Source: an uncultured Prevotellaceae bacterium (GTDB lineage: Bacteria; Bacteroidota; Bacteroidia; Bacteroidales; Bacteroidaceae). Taken from it: a stretch of 64,000 bases of DNA. Shown here in pieces: positions 1-9,521 of this stretch (its first letter is position 1; every line of letters starts with the position of its first letter). The stretch is from assembly GCA_900316265.1 (NCBI GenBank), contig ONCH01000007.1:1-64000 (forward strand), in the 5' to 3' direction. The notes under the pieces were generated by a model. That model saw only the letters and a list, made by a program, of their open reading frames with translations, had not been told where the DNA came from and searched no databases. The translations under genes and the position numbers were made by a program.

Positions 1-1
1 C

Positions 2-403
2 GTTATCTATAAGTTTGCCAACAGCAAGTGGGGCAAGATGTGTCTGCTGAACCAAGAGAAGGTGGAGAAGTCGGAACGCTACTTCGACGATCACGGCATA
101 GCAGCCACGCTGACGGGACGACTCATACCAGGCATACGACACCTCATCTCCATACCTGCAGGACTGGCCAAGATGAACTACTGGAAATTCCTGCTCTACA
201 CCACGATAGGTGCGGGCTGCTGGCACGCCATACTGGCAGGACTGGGCTGGTATCTGCACACCATCGTCCCTGAGGAACAGCTCAACGACAAGATTGAGGA
301 ATATGCTGAATACATCAAGATTTTCATCATAGCGCTGGTGGTTATAGCCATCGGGTGGTTTGCCGTCAGACATATCATGAAGAAAAAGATGTCACAAAAT
401 TAG
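2..403 (+). CDS. DedA/SNARE-associated family membrane protein (5' end missing)
   Basis: The reading frame is open from base 2 and ends at the TAG at 401-403, so only the C-terminal ~133 residues are here. DedA proteins are inner-membrane proteins linked to lipid flipping and membrane homeostasis. Visible are the DedA signature around GRLIPGIRHLISIPAG (Arg, Pro, Gly and the PAG turn), a following WKFLLYTTIGAGCWHAILAGLGWYL-like membrane segment split by polar residues, and a last hydrophobic helix before a basic tail (MKKKMSQN). The family assignment is firm from the G-R-x-[IV]-P pattern; the substrate is unknown. The true start lies left of the window. Confidence 0.85.
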   Translation, partial: VIYKFANSKWGKMCLLNQEKVEKSERYFDDHGIAATLTGRLIPGIRHLISIPAGLAKMNYWKFLLYTTIGAGCWHAILAGLGWYLHTIVPEEQLNDKIEEYAEYIKIFIIALVVIAIGWFAVRHIMKKKMSQN

Positions 404-423
404 CATAATTCAAAAAAAATGCA

Positions 424-431
424 TATCTTTG
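424..431 (+). promoter_or_regulatory. Bacteroidota -7 promoter element (TATCTTTG)
   Basis: TATCTTTG matches the Bacteroidota sigma-ABfr -7 consensus TAnnTTTG. It lies 28 nt upstream of the mannose-1-phosphate guanylyltransferase ATG and just after the DedA stop, so it probably drives the GDP-fucose operon. Confidence 0.7.
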
Positions 432-458
432 CAGAATAAAAGCTTTTGAACTAACATT

Positions 459-1529
459 ATGGCAAGAATCAACAATCACTTGGTTATCATGGCTGGCGGC
501 GTAGGTAGCCGCTTCTGGCCCATGAGTACGGCTGAAAAGCCCAAGCAGTTCATCGACGTGATGGGCGTGGGGAAGTCGCTGCTGCAGCTCACCGTAGAGC
601 GTTTTGCAGGCATAGTAGATGCAGAAAACGTATGGGTAGTGACCAACAAAAACTATGCTGCCACTGTTGCGGAACAGTTGCCCGACATGCCTGCAGACCA
701 TATTCTCTGCGAGCCCTGCCGTCGTAATACGGCACCCTGCATAGCCTACGTCTCGTGGCGCATCAAGTCGCGCGACGCCAAAGCCAACATCGTGGTGTCG
801 CCCAGCGACCATGTGGTGTTGAACGTAGAGGAGTTCCGACGGGTCATCAAAGCGTGTATGGACTTCACCAGCGACAGCGACGCCATCATCACGCTGGGAA
901 TGAAACCCACACGTCCTGAGACGGGCTACGGATATATCGAGGCCAACCTCTCTGCCAACTCTCTGCGCAACAAGGGCATCTTCCGCGTGGACTCGTTCCG
1001 CGAGAAGCCCGATTTGCAGACCGCCCTGCGCTATATCCAGAAGAACAACTACTTCTGGAATGCTGGCATCTTCATCTGGAATGTGAACACCATCGTCAAC
1101 GCCTTCCGCATCTACCAGCCCGCTATAGCGAAGATTTTCGAGAGTCTGCTGCCCGTCTACGGCACACCCAAGGAGCAGGAGAAGATTGACGAGCTGTTCC
1201 CGGAATGCGAGAACATCAGCGTAGACTATGCCATCATGGAGAAAGCAGAAGAGATATTCGTCTGTCCTGCCGACTTCGGATGGAGCGACCTAGGCACATG
1301 GGGTTCTCTGCAACAACAGTCGAAGAAGGACCTCTATGGCAATGCCTGCATCGGACAGGAGATATCACTCTTTGAGACCTCTAACTGCATCATACATACC
1401 ACACAGGAGAAGAAGGTGGTCATTCAGGGGCTCGACGGATATATCGTCGCAGAGAACGACGACACCCTGCTCATCTGCAAACTCTCTGAGGAACAGCGCA
1501 TCAAGCAGTTCTCTGGACAAGATAAATAA
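459..1529 (+). CDS. manC: Mannose-1-phosphate guanylyltransferase
   Basis: Makes GDP-mannose from mannose-1-phosphate and GTP in the cytoplasm, the first nucleotide-sugar step towards GDP-fucose. The N-terminus carries the nucleotidyltransferase signature GGVGSRFWPMS (residues 13-23) followed by KPKQF; the later FREKPD motif is also typical. At 356 aa it has the transferase domain without the C-terminal isomerase domain of bifunctional ManC/AlgA proteins. It is followed 21 nt downstream by gmd and then fcl, so the three genes form a complete GDP-mannose to GDP-L-fucose route. The start is supported by the TATCTTTG promoter 28 nt upstream. Confidence 0.95.
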   Translation: MARINNHLVIMAGGVGSRFWPMSTAEKPKQFIDVMGVGKSLLQLTVERFAGIVDAENVWVVTNKNYAATVAEQLPDMPADHILCEPCRRNTAPCIAYVSWRIKSRDAKANIVVSPSDHVVLNVEEFRRVIKACMDFTSDSDAIITLGMKPTRPETGYGYIEANLSANSLRNKGIFRVDSFREKPDLQTALRYIQKNNYFWNAGIFIWNVNTIVNAFRIYQPAIAKIFESLLPVYGTPKEQEKIDELFPECENISVDYAIMEKAEEIFVCPADFGWSDLGTWGSLQQQSKKDLYGNACIGQEISLFETSNCIIHTTQEKKVVIQGLDGYIVAENDDTLLICKLSEEQRIKQFSGQDK

Positions 1530-1550
1530 AACCACGAATTAAAGGTATTT

Positions 1551-2651
1551 ATGGCAAATAAAAATATTGCTCTCATCACAGGCATCACTGGTCAGGACGG
1601 TAGTTATCTGGCTGAGTTCTTGATTGAGAAAGGCTACGAGGTGCATGGACTGCTGCGCCGCAGCTCGTCATTCAACACAGGACGTATAGAACACCTCTAT
1701 CTCGATGAATGGGTTCGCGACATGAAGAAGGCTCGTCTGGTCAATCTACATTGGGCAGATATGACGGACTCCTCGTCGCTGATTCGCGTAATTGGCGAAG
1801 TGAAACCCACAGAGATTTATAATCTAGCCGCTCAGAGCCACGTGAAGGTGTCTTTCGACGTACCAGAATACACAGCAGATGTGGATGCTGATGGCGTATT
1901 ACGCCTGTTGGAGGCTGTACGCATCTGCGGACTGGAGAAGACGTGTCGCATCTATCAAGCATCGACCTCAGAACTCTACGGAAAGGTACAGGAGGTGCCC
2001 CAAAGTGAGACTACACCGTTCTATCCCCGTTCGCCATACGCAGTTGCAAAACTGTACGGTTTCTGGATTATGAAGAACTATCGCGAGTCGTACGGCATGT
2101 TCTGCTGCAACGGTATTCTGTTCAATCATGAGAGTGAACGTCGTGGCGAGAACTTTGTCACACGTAAAATCACGCTTGCTGCCGCCCGCATCGCACAAGG
2201 CTATCAGGACAAGCTCTACTTGGGTAACCTGAACTCGTTGCGCGACTGGGGTTACGCTAAGGACTATATCGAATGTATGTGGCTCATCCTACAACAGCCA
2301 GAGCCCGACGATTTCGTCATTGCCACTGGTGAATACCATACTGTTCGCGAGTTCACTACCCTTGCCTTCAAGGAAGTAGGTATTGAACTGGAATGGCGAG
2401 GTGACGGCGTAGATGAGAAGGGTTACGACAAAGCTACAGGCAAAGCACTGATTGAGGTCGACCCCAAATATTTCCGTCCTGCCGAAGTTGATCAGCTGTT
2501 GGGTAATCCTGCTAAGGCAAAGGCTAAACTGGGATGGAATCCGCAAAAGACCAGTTTCCCAGAGCTCGTTAAGATTATGGTGAAGCACGATATGAAGTTC
2601 GTGAAGAAGCTGTTTATCAAAGCACAAATGGACAAAGAAGATGAAGCTTGA
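1551..2651 (+). CDS. gmd: GDP-mannose 4,6-dehydratase
   Basis: Converts GDP-D-mannose to GDP-4-keto-6-deoxymannose with bound NADP. A short-chain dehydrogenase fold is clear: the dinucleotide motif [11 protein letters not shown] is at residues 11-21, the catalytic Thr/Ser-Glu pair in QASTSELYG near 137-144, and the catalytic Tyr163-x3-Lys167 in SPYAVAK. The RR at 36-37 before SSSFNTGRI is the NADP-binding loop of GMD. The length of 366 aa is normal for bacterial GMD. The 3' end overlaps the fcl start by 11 nt, which suggests translational coupling. Confidence 0.97.
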   Translation: MANKNIALITGITGQDGSYLAEFLIEKGYEVHGLLRRSSSFNTGRIEHLYLDEWVRDMKKARLVNLHWADMTDSSSLIRVIGEVKPTEIYNLAAQSHVKVSFDVPEYTADVDADGVLRLLEAVRICGLEKTCRIYQASTSELYGKVQEVPQSETTPFYPRSPYAVAKLYGFWIMKNYRESYGMFCCNGILFNHESERRGENFVTRKITLAAARIAQGYQDKLYLGNLNSLRDWGYAKDYIECMWLILQQPEPDDFVIATGEYHTVREFTTLAFKEVGIELEWRGDGVDEKGYDKATGKALIEVDPKYFRPAEVDQLLGNPAKAKAKLGWNPQKTSFPELVKIMVKHDMKFVKKLFIKAQMDKEDEA

Positions 2652-3582
2652 TTCGAAGATATACGTAGCTGGCCATCGTGGTATGGTAGGTAGCGCCATT
2701 GTGCGCGAACTGCAACGCCAGGGCTATACCAATATTATTACGCGCACGCATAAGGAGCTTGACCTCACCCGTCAGGAAGCCGTCGAGGCGTTCTTTGCGG
2801 AGGAGAAACCTGAATACGTGTTCCTCGCTGCAGCAAAGGTCGGTGGCATTGTGGCCAACCAGAGTGCGCTGGCAGACTTCATGTATGACAACATGATACT
2901 GGAGATGAACGTCATCCATGCAGCATGGAAGAACGGTTGTAAGAAGCTGGAGTTCTTGGGCAGCAGTTGCATCTATCCTCGTATGGCGCCACAGCCGATG
3001 CCTGAGAGTTGCCTGTTGACCAGCGAACTGGAGAAGACCAACGAAGCCTACGCATTAGCGAAGATTAGCGGACTGAAATACTGCGAGTTCCTGAACCGTC
3101 AGTATGGCACAGACTATATCTCTGTAATGCCCACCAACCTCTATGGCCCAAACGACAACTATCATCCTGAGCACAGCCACGTATTGCCCGCCCTCATCCG
3201 TCGTTTCCACGAAGCAAAGGAAGCAGGGCTGGAGAGCGTCACCTGTTGGGGCGATGGTTCACCCCTGCGCGAGTTCCTCTATGTTGACGACCTCGCCAAC
3301 CTCTGCGTGTTCCTGATGAACAACTATAGCGGTAATGAAACAGTTAATGCAGGTACGGGTAAAGAACTGACTATCAAAGCATTAACGGAACTCGTCGCAA
3401 AGATTATCGGATATAAGGGACGCATCGAATGGGACACTACACGTCCTAATGGAACTCCACGTAAACTCCTCGACGTCAGCAAGGCCACCAAGCTCGGCTG
3501 GACCTACAAGACAGAACTTGAAGATGGTATCCGACTGGCCTATGAGGACTTCCTCAACAACCCGATGCGCGCTGAGCGCTGA
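2641..3582 (+). CDS. fcl: GDP-L-fucose synthase (epimerase/reductase)
   Basis: Performs the 3,5-epimerisation and NADPH-dependent 4-reduction that give GDP-L-fucose, the donor for fucosylated capsule and glycoproteins in Bacteroidales. The NADP motif GHRGMVG is at residues 11-17, the catalytic Ser in LGSSCIYP at about 108, and the Tyr137-x3-Lys141 pair in EAYALAK. The length of 313 aa is normal. The ATG sits inside the last codons of gmd, an 11-nt overlap, so it is the third gene of the operon. Confidence 0.97.
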   Translation: MKLDSKIYVAGHRGMVGSAIVRELQRQGYTNIITRTHKELDLTRQEAVEAFFAEEKPEYVFLAAAKVGGIVANQSALADFMYDNMILEMNVIHAAWKNGCKKLEFLGSSCIYPRMAPQPMPESCLLTSELEKTNEAYALAKISGLKYCEFLNRQYGTDYISVMPTNLYGPNDNYHPEHSHVLPALIRRFHEAKEAGLESVTCWGDGSPLREFLYVDDLANLCVFLMNNYSGNETVNAGTGKELTIKALTELVAKIIGYKGRIEWDTTRPNGTPRKLLDVSKATKLGWTYKTELEDGIRLAYEDFLNNPMRAER

Positions 3583-3585
3583 TTG

Positions 3586-3640
3586 TGGTCGACGGTTTAC
3601 CCGCTAAAAGTAGATTGTTGTCGACGGTTTAGCCGTCGAC
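3586..3640. repeat. Two copies of a GTCGACGGTTTA repeat, one a perfect palindrome
   Basis: In the 76-nt gap after fcl, GTCGACGGTTTACCCG occurs first, followed about 30 nt later by GTCGACGGTTTAGCCGTCGAC. The second copy forms an 8-bp perfect stem with loop TTTAG. There is no T-run, so it is not a clear terminator; it looks like a small palindromic filler repeat. Confidence 0.6.
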
Positions 3641-3658
3641 GTTAACCCATCAATAACT

Positions 3659-4495
3659 ATGAAACCAATAAGAACCCTTAACGACATGATTGTCTTCCTG
3701 CAAGAACGGGGAGACCGCAAACGTGTGGCTGTGGTCTGTGCTAACGACGCCAGCACGCGCTATGCAGTAGAGAAAGGCAAGGAGATGGGATTCATCGAGC
3801 CCATCTATGTGGACGGCGACGACAAGGACGAGTGTGCCCGTCGCGCGGTAGCATTGTGTAAGAACGGCGAGGCTGACATCTTGATGAAGGGTCTCATCAA
3901 TACCGACGTACTGCTACGCGCCATTCTCGACAAGGAGAACGGCATTCTCCGCAAGGGTCACGTGCTGACACATGTGGCGATGGCTGAGATTCCCAAATAC
4001 GAAAAGCTCCTGTTCTTCACCGATGCTGCCGTCATCCCAGTTCCCACGCCTACACAGCGTCGCCAGCAGATTCGATATATGAACTACGTGTGTCATGCGC
4101 TGGGCATTGAGGAACCACGCATCTCGCTCATCCACTGTGCCGAGAAAGTCAGCGCGAAGGCTTTTCCCTATACTGTCGATTACTTAGAAATCATTGCCGA
4201 GGCCCAGCGCGGACAGTTTGGGCGTTGCATCATCGACGGTCCACTAGATCTGAAGACATCACTCGACAGCGTGTCGCTACACGAGAAAGGTATTAAGAGT
4301 GTCATCGACGGACAAGCCGATGCCCTCATTTTCCCCGATATCGTAGCTGGTAACGTATTCTACAAGACGTTGACGCTCTTCGGCTACGCCAAGACGGCAG
4401 GCGTACTACAAGGTACGCAATGCTGTTGCGTGCTGCCCTCCCGTGCCGATAGTCCCGATTCCAAATACTACTCACTTGCACTTGCCGCAATATGA
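3659..4495 (+). CDS. ptb: Phosphate butyryltransferase
   Basis: Transfers a short-chain acyl group from CoA to phosphate (acyl-CoA + Pi to acyl-phosphate + CoA). The 278-aa length and the sequence fit the phosphate acetyl/butyryl transferase family: ADILMKGLINTDVLLRAIL near residue 75, the AEKVSAKAFPYTVD block near 160, and IIDGPLDLKTSLD near 190. The stop overlaps the butyrate kinase ATG (ATGA), so the two are made together. Some Bacteroidales carry ptb-buk without making butyrate; branched acyl-CoA is then a plausible substrate, and the VOR complex at 17.7-20.4 kb would fit (inference). Confidence 0.92.
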   Translation: MKPIRTLNDMIVFLQERGDRKRVAVVCANDASTRYAVEKGKEMGFIEPIYVDGDDKDECARRAVALCKNGEADILMKGLINTDVLLRAILDKENGILRKGHVLTHVAMAEIPKYEKLLFFTDAAVIPVPTPTQRRQQIRYMNYVCHALGIEEPRISLIHCAEKVSAKAFPYTVDYLEIIAEAQRGQFGRCIIDGPLDLKTSLDSVSLHEKGIKSVIDGQADALIFPDIVAGNVFYKTLTLFGYAKTAGVLQGTQCCCVLPSRADSPDSKYYSLALAAI

Positions 4496-5556
4496 AAATC
4501 CTTGTCATAAATCCAGGTTCCACGAGTACGAAGATGGCCGTCTATGAAGACGAGCAACCCATTCTTCTGCGTAACATCACCCATACTGCTGAAGAGCTGG
4601 CACCTTTCGACGCCATTACTGAACAGCAGGATTTCCGCAAACAGCTGGTGCTCGACGAGCTGGCTGCAGCTGATATTCCATTAGAGTTTGATGCCGTCAT
4701 CGGACGAGGTGGACTGGTGAAGCCCATCGCTGGTGGTGTTTATGAAATAAACCAACAAATGATTGACGACACACTGCATGGTTGCGTCATGCATAATCAC
4801 GCCTGCAACCTCGGTTGTCTCATCGCCCACGAAATCGCAAAAGAGATAGGGTGTCGCTCGTTCATCGCCGACCCGGGTGTTGTTGATGAGCTGTCGCCTT
4901 TGGCACGTATCAGCGGTTCACCCCTGATGCCTCGCATCTGCATCTGGCACGCGCTGAACCAGCGCGCCATTGCCCGCCGCTACGCCCGCGGCATCGGCAA
5001 GGAGTATGAAGACTTGAACCTCATCATCTGTCATCTGGGTGGAGGTATCTCTGTTGCAGCTCACGAGCACGGTCGCGCCATCGATGCCAACAACGCACTG
5101 GACGGAGAAGGTCCCTTCTCGCCAGAGCGTGCCGGCTCACTGCCTGCAGCAGACCTCATCCGCCTCTGTTTCAGTGGCAAATACTCTGAGAAGCAACTAC
5201 TGAAGCGCATCGCCGGCAAGGCTGGCCTCAACGCCCATCTGGGTACTAACAACATGCGCGAGATTCAAGAGCGTATCAAGAATGGCGACGCACACGCCAA
5301 GCTCATCGTCGATGCTATGCTCTATCACGTTGCTAAGAACATCGCTGCAGAAGCCGCTGTGCTCTGTGGTAAGATTGACGCCATCCTGCTTACAGGCGGT
5401 ATGGCCCACTCGGAATATATCGTCAACGAACTGCGCCGCCGCATTGGCTTCCTGGCGCCCGTCTATACCTTCCCTGGCGAAGACGAAATGCAGGCACTTG
5501 CACTTAATGCCCTCGCCGTGTTGCAAGGCAAACGCGACGTCAAAATTTATAACTAA
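4492..5556 (+). CDS. buk: Butyrate kinase
   Basis: Uses acyl-phosphate to make ATP plus the free acid, the partner step of Ptb. It belongs to the acetokinase/ASKHA fold: the N-terminal phosphate loop ILVINPGSTSTKMAVYED (residues 3-20), the HNHACNLG block around 103, NLIICHLGGGISVAAHEHGRAID near 183, and the adenosine-binding ILLTGGMAHSEY near 300. The length of 354 aa is normal. The start is fixed by the 4-nt ATGA overlap with ptb. The substrate range within C4-C5 acids cannot be read from sequence. Confidence 0.94.
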   Translation: MKILVINPGSTSTKMAVYEDEQPILLRNITHTAEELAPFDAITEQQDFRKQLVLDELAAADIPLEFDAVIGRGGLVKPIAGGVYEINQQMIDDTLHGCVMHNHACNLGCLIAHEIAKEIGCRSFIADPGVVDELSPLARISGSPLMPRICIWHALNQRAIARRYARGIGKEYEDLNLIICHLGGGISVAAHEHGRAIDANNALDGEGPFSPERAGSLPAADLIRLCFSGKYSEKQLLKRIAGKAGLNAHLGTNNMREIQERIKNGDAHAKLIVDAMLYHVAKNIAAEAAVLCGKIDAILLTGGMAHSEYIVNELRRRIGFLAPVYTFPGEDEMQALALNALAVLQGKRDVKIYN

Positions 5557-5613
5557 AAACTCAAATTCTGTTAAAAAATCAGTCTTCCGTTCCATTTATT
5601 TGTTTTTTCTTCG

Positions 5614-5621
5614 TAACTTTG
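5614..5621 (+). promoter_or_regulatory. Candidate -7 promoter element (TAACTTTG) for recJ-recQ
   Basis: TAACTTTG matches TAnnTTTG and would give a leader of about 60 nt before the recJ ATG at 5689. No well-spaced -33 TTTG is evident, so confidence is moderate. Confidence 0.5.
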
Positions 5622-5688
5622 AAGGCGTATTGTATACCTACGTGCATACGATACCCCTGTAGACGACAAAAAATAAATAACAATATAA

Positions 5689-7434
5689 ATGCAATTTAAA
5701 TGGAATTACGAACCACTGACACCAGAAAAGCAGCAAGCAGCTAAGGAGCTGGCCGAGAAGATCGGGATGAGTCCCGTGATGGCCGGACTCCTGATACAGC
5801 GTGGCATCAAAACGGAGAGTGCAGCAAAGCGCTTCTTCCGTCCTATGCTGAACGAGCTGATTGACCCGTTCCTGATGAACGACATGGACGTGGCAGTGGA
5901 CAGACTGAACGACGCCATGGGGCGCAAAGAGCGTATCATGGTTTATGGCGACTACGACGTCGACGGATGTACGGCGGTAGCGCTCGTCTACAAGTTCCTG
6001 CAGCAATTCTATTCCAACATCGACTACTATATCCCCAACCGCGAGGAAGAGGGCTATGGTGTCAGCAAGAAGGGAATAGACTATGCAGCAGAAACAGGGG
6101 TAAAACTCATTATCGTACTTGACTGTGGCATCAAGGCCGTCGAGGAGATAGCGTATGCCAAAGAGCAGGGCGTAGATTTCATCATCTGCGACCATCACGT
6201 GCCTGACGAGGTGATGCCTCCTGCTGTGGCTATTCTCAATCCCAAGCGTGAAGACTCCACCTATCCTTTTAAACATCTTTGCGGATGTGGTGTGGGCTTC
6301 AAGTTCATGCAGGCCTTTGCCAAGAACAACGGCATTCCGTTCTCACGCCTTATCCCCCTACTCGACTTCTGTGCCGTCAGCATTGCTGCAGACCTGGTGC
6401 CTGTGGAGGGCGAGAACCGCACACTGGCGTTCCACGGACTAAAACTACTAAACCAGTCACCATCGACGGGATTGAAGGCAATCATCGAGATTTGCGGACT
6501 TACCAACCGCGATCTCAACATGAGCGATATCGTCTTCAAGATAGGTCCGCGCATCAATGCCTCCGGACGCATGATGAATGGTCGCGAGGCTGTCGACTTG
6601 CTCGTAGAACGTGACATGAAGCGCGCTTTGGCGATGGCTATGCGCATCAACGAATACAACGAGCAGCGCAAGGACGTTGACAAGCAGATGACTGTCGAAG
6701 CCAACGAGATTGTAGAACGCTTGGAGAGTCAGCAGCACCAGCAGTCCATCGTGCTCTATGACGAGGGCTGGAAGAAAGGTGTGGTAGGCATTGTGGCCTC
6801 ACGACTCACCGAGCTCTATTTCCGTCCCACGGTGGTGCTCACCGTCATCGACGGTATGGCATCGGGCTCCGCACGTTCCGTAGCAGGCTTTGACGTTTAT
6901 GACGCCGTTAAGTCGTGTCGCGACCTGCTGGAGAATTTCGGTGGTCACACCTATGCCGTAGGTCTAACCATACGCCAGGAGAATATCCCTGAGTTCCGTC
7001 GTCGTTTCCAGGAATATGTCAGCCACCACATCCTGCCTGAGCAGACCCAACAGACGCTCGACATCGATATGGAGCTGGACTTCCAACAGATTAACAAGCG
7101 CCTGCTCAACGAGCTGAAGCGTCTGGCACCTCACGGACCCAACAACAGCAAACCGCTGTTCCTCACGCGCAACGTCTTCGACTTCGGCACCTCGAAAGTG
7201 GTGGGTCGCCATCAGGAGCATATTAAACTGGAACTCGTTGATTCCAAGTCAGCAGTAGTTATGAACGGCATCGCCTTCGGACAGTCCTCAGCAGCACGCT
7301 ACATCAAGTCAAAGCGTTCGTTCGACATCGTCTATACCATCGAGGAGAACACTTACAAGCGTGGCGAGATTCAGCTTCAGATAGAAGGTATCCGTCCGTC
7401 AGAAGAGGACAATAGACAGGCGACCGTTGAGTAA
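5689..7434 (+). CDS. recJ: Single-stranded-DNA-specific exonuclease RecJ
   Basis: 5'-3' single-strand exonuclease acting in recombination and repair. The DHH-superfamily phosphoesterase motifs are in order: DYDVDG (88-93), LDCG (144-147), CDHHVPDE (167-174), then the DHHA1 signature FGGHTYAVGL near 419, with the OB fold after it. GPRINASGRM near 285 is also typical. The length of 581 aa is normal. Its last 8 nt overlap the next gene, recQ, giving a two-gene recombination operon (RecQ unwinds, RecJ resects). Confidence 0.96.
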   Translation: MQFKWNYEPLTPEKQQAAKELAEKIGMSPVMAGLLIQRGIKTESAAKRFFRPMLNELIDPFLMNDMDVAVDRLNDAMGRKERIMVYGDYDVDGCTAVALVYKFLQQFYSNIDYYIPNREEEGYGVSKKGIDYAAETGVKLIIVLDCGIKAVEEIAYAKEQGVDFIICDHHVPDEVMPPAVAILNPKREDSTYPFKHLCGCGVGFKFMQAFAKNNGIPFSRLIPLLDFCAVSIAADLVPVEGENRTLAFHGLKLLNQSPSTGLKAIIEICGLTNRDLNMSDIVFKIGPRINASGRMMNGREAVDLLVERDMKRALAMAMRINEYNEQRKDVDKQMTVEANEIVERLESQQHQQSIVLYDEGWKKGVVGIVASRLTELYFRPTVVLTVIDGMASGSARSVAGFDVYDAVKSCRDLLENFGGHTYAVGLTIRQENIPEFRRRFQEYVSHHILPEQTQQTLDIDMELDFQQINKRLLNELKRLAPHGPNNSKPLFLTRNVFDFGTSKVVGRHQEHIKLELVDSKSAVVMNGIAFGQSSAARYIKSKRSFDIVYTIEENTYKRGEIQLQIEGIRPSEEDNRQATVE

Positions 7435-9370
7435 CTACAAAGAGATACTGAAGCACTATTGGGGCTATGAAGACTTTCGTGGCATCCAACAGCAGATTAT
7501 CGAGTCGATAGGACTGGGACACGACACGCTGGGTCTCATGCCTACGGGAGGTGGTAAGTCGCTGACTTTCCAAGTACCTGCTATGGCGCTGGAAGGCGTA
7601 TGCATCGTCATTACCCCACTCATCGCACTGATGAAAGACCAGGTGATGCACCTCCGCAAGCAGGGTATCCTGGCAGCTGCCGTCTATAGCGGTATGTCAC
7701 ACGACGACATCCTGCGCGTGCTGGAGAACTGCATTCTCGGCCGCACCAAATTTCTTTACGTGTCACCTGAGCGACTCTCCAGCGAACTCTTCGTTACCAA
7801 GCTGCGCCACATGCATGTGTCGTTCATTACGGTTGACGAGGCACACTGCATCTCGCAGTGGGGCTACGACTTCCGACCCAGCTACTTGGAGATTTCCAAC
7901 ATCCGCACTCTCCTACCCGACATTCCCGTGCTGGCACTTACCGCCACCGCAACACCTCAAGTTGTCGAGGACATCTGCGAGAAGCTTTCTGGCAAATCCG
8001 GGCAAACCGCCTCCCAAAGTGTGGAACACGGTTTTGCCGTGTTTAGAATGAGCTTTGAGCGCAAGAACCTTACCTATCTGGTAAAGGACTGTCCCGACAA
8101 GATACAGGAACTCATCCACACCTTCCAGCACACCCAAGGCTCCGCCATCGTTTATGTGCGCAGTCGCCGACGCACCAAGGAGATTGCCCAGGAACTCAGC
8201 AATGCTGGACTCAGCGCCACCTTCTATCATGCTGGACTGGACCACGAGGTGAAAGACCAGCGCCAGCGCGACTGGCAACAAGACCGCGTGCGCATCATCG
8301 TCTGCACCAACGCCTTCGGCATGGGCATCGACAAACCCGACGTCCGACTGGTCATGCACTACGACTGTCCCGACTCCATCGAGGCCTACTTCCAGGAGGC
8401 TGGTCGTGCAGGGCGCGACGGCAAGCCCGCACAGGCCATCCTGCTCTACAACAACAGCGACAATGCCAAGCTCGCCAAGCGCATCGACGACACCTTTCCA
8501 CCGAAGGACGAAATCCGTCAGGTCTATGAGCACCTCGCCTATTTCTTCCAGATAGCCACAGGCGACGGTTTCGGCATTACCCGCGAGTTCAGCATCGACA
8601 TTTTCTGCCAGCGTTTCCACCACTTCCCCGTCCGTGTGCATTCCGCCCTGCAGATTCTGCAGCGTGCAGGCTACATAGAATACGACGCAACACCCGACCA
8701 GCAGGCGCGTGTGCGCTTCCTCTTAGAGCGCCACGAGCTCTATCAGTTCAACGACCTCTCAGCCGACGAAGACCGCCTCATCGTTACCCTCCTGCGCAAC
8801 TACGGTGGACTGTTTGCCGACTTCGGCTACATCGACGAGACACTCATCAGTCAGCAGTGCGGACTGCGTCCTGCCGACCTCCACGAGGTGTTGAAGTCGT
8901 TGGCCCATAAGCGCATCATCCAGTATATTCCCCGTCAGCAGGTACCCACTATCCGCTATATGCAGCGTCGCGAAGATCCGGAGCACGTCATACTGTCACC
9001 CGACGTCTATGAGAAGCGCCAGGAGCAGTACCGCCAGCGCATCCACGCCATGCTCAACTACATGCAGGACACAGCCCATTGTCGCTCACGCCTGCTACTG
9101 GAATACTTTGGCGAAAAGAACACCCACGACTGCGGACACTGCGACGTCTGTCTCGAACGCCAGCACCAGACCATTGCCCATCAACAGTCGCCCACAGCCG
9201 CAGATGCCATTCTCCACTTGCTCAGCGACGACCACCGCCACCACCTGTCAGAGCTTCATCGTCTGCCCCTTCCAACCGAAGCCCTTAATGAAGCCCTCCG
9301 CCGTCTGGTTGCCGAGGAAAAGATTCTCCTGAACGACGGATTCATGGAGAAACAGGTATCAGGTACGTGA
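7427..9370 (+). CDS. recQ: ATP-dependent DNA helicase RecQ
   Basis: 3'-5' DNA helicase of the RecF-type pathway. The Walker A motif TGGGKS is at residues 40-45, the DEAH box in TVDEAHCISQWGYDFR near 135, and motif VI in QEAGRAGRDG near 325. The zinc-binding cysteine cluster lies in CRSRLLLEYFGEKNTHDCGHCDVC near 555-578, here placed after the winged-helix part. No clear HRDC domain is seen at the C-terminus (647 aa). The start is a TTG at 7427 inside the recJ stop region (8-nt overlap); no ATG gives an alignment-consistent N-terminus. Confidence 0.94.
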   Translation: MSNYKEILKHYWGYEDFRGIQQQIIESIGLGHDTLGLMPTGGGKSLTFQVPAMALEGVCIVITPLIALMKDQVMHLRKQGILAAAVYSGMSHDDILRVLENCILGRTKFLYVSPERLSSELFVTKLRHMHVSFITVDEAHCISQWGYDFRPSYLEISNIRTLLPDIPVLALTATATPQVVEDICEKLSGKSGQTASQSVEHGFAVFRMSFERKNLTYLVKDCPDKIQELIHTFQHTQGSAIVYVRSRRRTKEIAQELSNAGLSATFYHAGLDHEVKDQRQRDWQQDRVRIIVCTNAFGMGIDKPDVRLVMHYDCPDSIEAYFQEAGRAGRDGKPAQAILLYNNSDNAKLAKRIDDTFPPKDEIRQVYEHLAYFFQIATGDGFGITREFSIDIFCQRFHHFPVRVHSALQILQRAGYIEYDATPDQQARVRFLLERHELYQFNDLSADEDRLIVTLLRNYGGLFADFGYIDETLISQQCGLRPADLHEVLKSLAHKRIIQYIPRQQVPTIRYMQRREDPEHVILSPDVYEKRQEQYRQRIHAMLNYMQDTAHCRSRLLLEYFGEKNTHDCGHCDVCLERQHQTIAHQQSPTAADAILHLLSDDHRHHLSELHRLPLPTEALNEALRRLVAEEKILLNDGFMEKQVSGT

Positions 9371-9394
9371 GACAACATAAATACATCAAAAACC

Positions 9395-9463
9395 AGCCTA
9401 ATAAGCACCCATTACTAGCCTAATACGCATCTGTATTAGCCTAATACAGTTCCGTATTAGCCT
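9395..9463. repeat. 21-bp tandem repeat (AGCCTAATAC unit), each unit a small palindrome
   Basis: AGCCTAATA starts at 9395, 9417, 9438 and 9459, a period of 21-22 nt. The inner units read TAATAC-n6-GTATTA, so each can fold as a 6-bp hairpin. The array lies between the convergent recQ and OMP genes and runs into the terminator. Confidence 0.75.
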
Positions 9464-9464
9464 A

Positions 9465-9504
9465 ATAATAGGCCTCAGGAGAGAGAACCCCTGAGGCCTA
9501 TTAT
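9465..9504. terminator. Bidirectional intrinsic terminator between recQ and the OMP gene
   Basis: A perfect 15-bp stem (9465-9479 pairs with 9490-9504, core GGCCTCAGG/CCTGAGGCC) with a 10-nt loop sits between two convergent genes. A/T-rich flanks on each side suit termination in both directions. Confidence 0.8.
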
Positions 9505-9521
9505 GTTCGCGGTAGAAAAAA

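Noticed and set aside
3586-3640. Terminator after fcl
   Set aside because: The palindrome lacks a T-run and occurs as a repeated unit, so termination is not supported.
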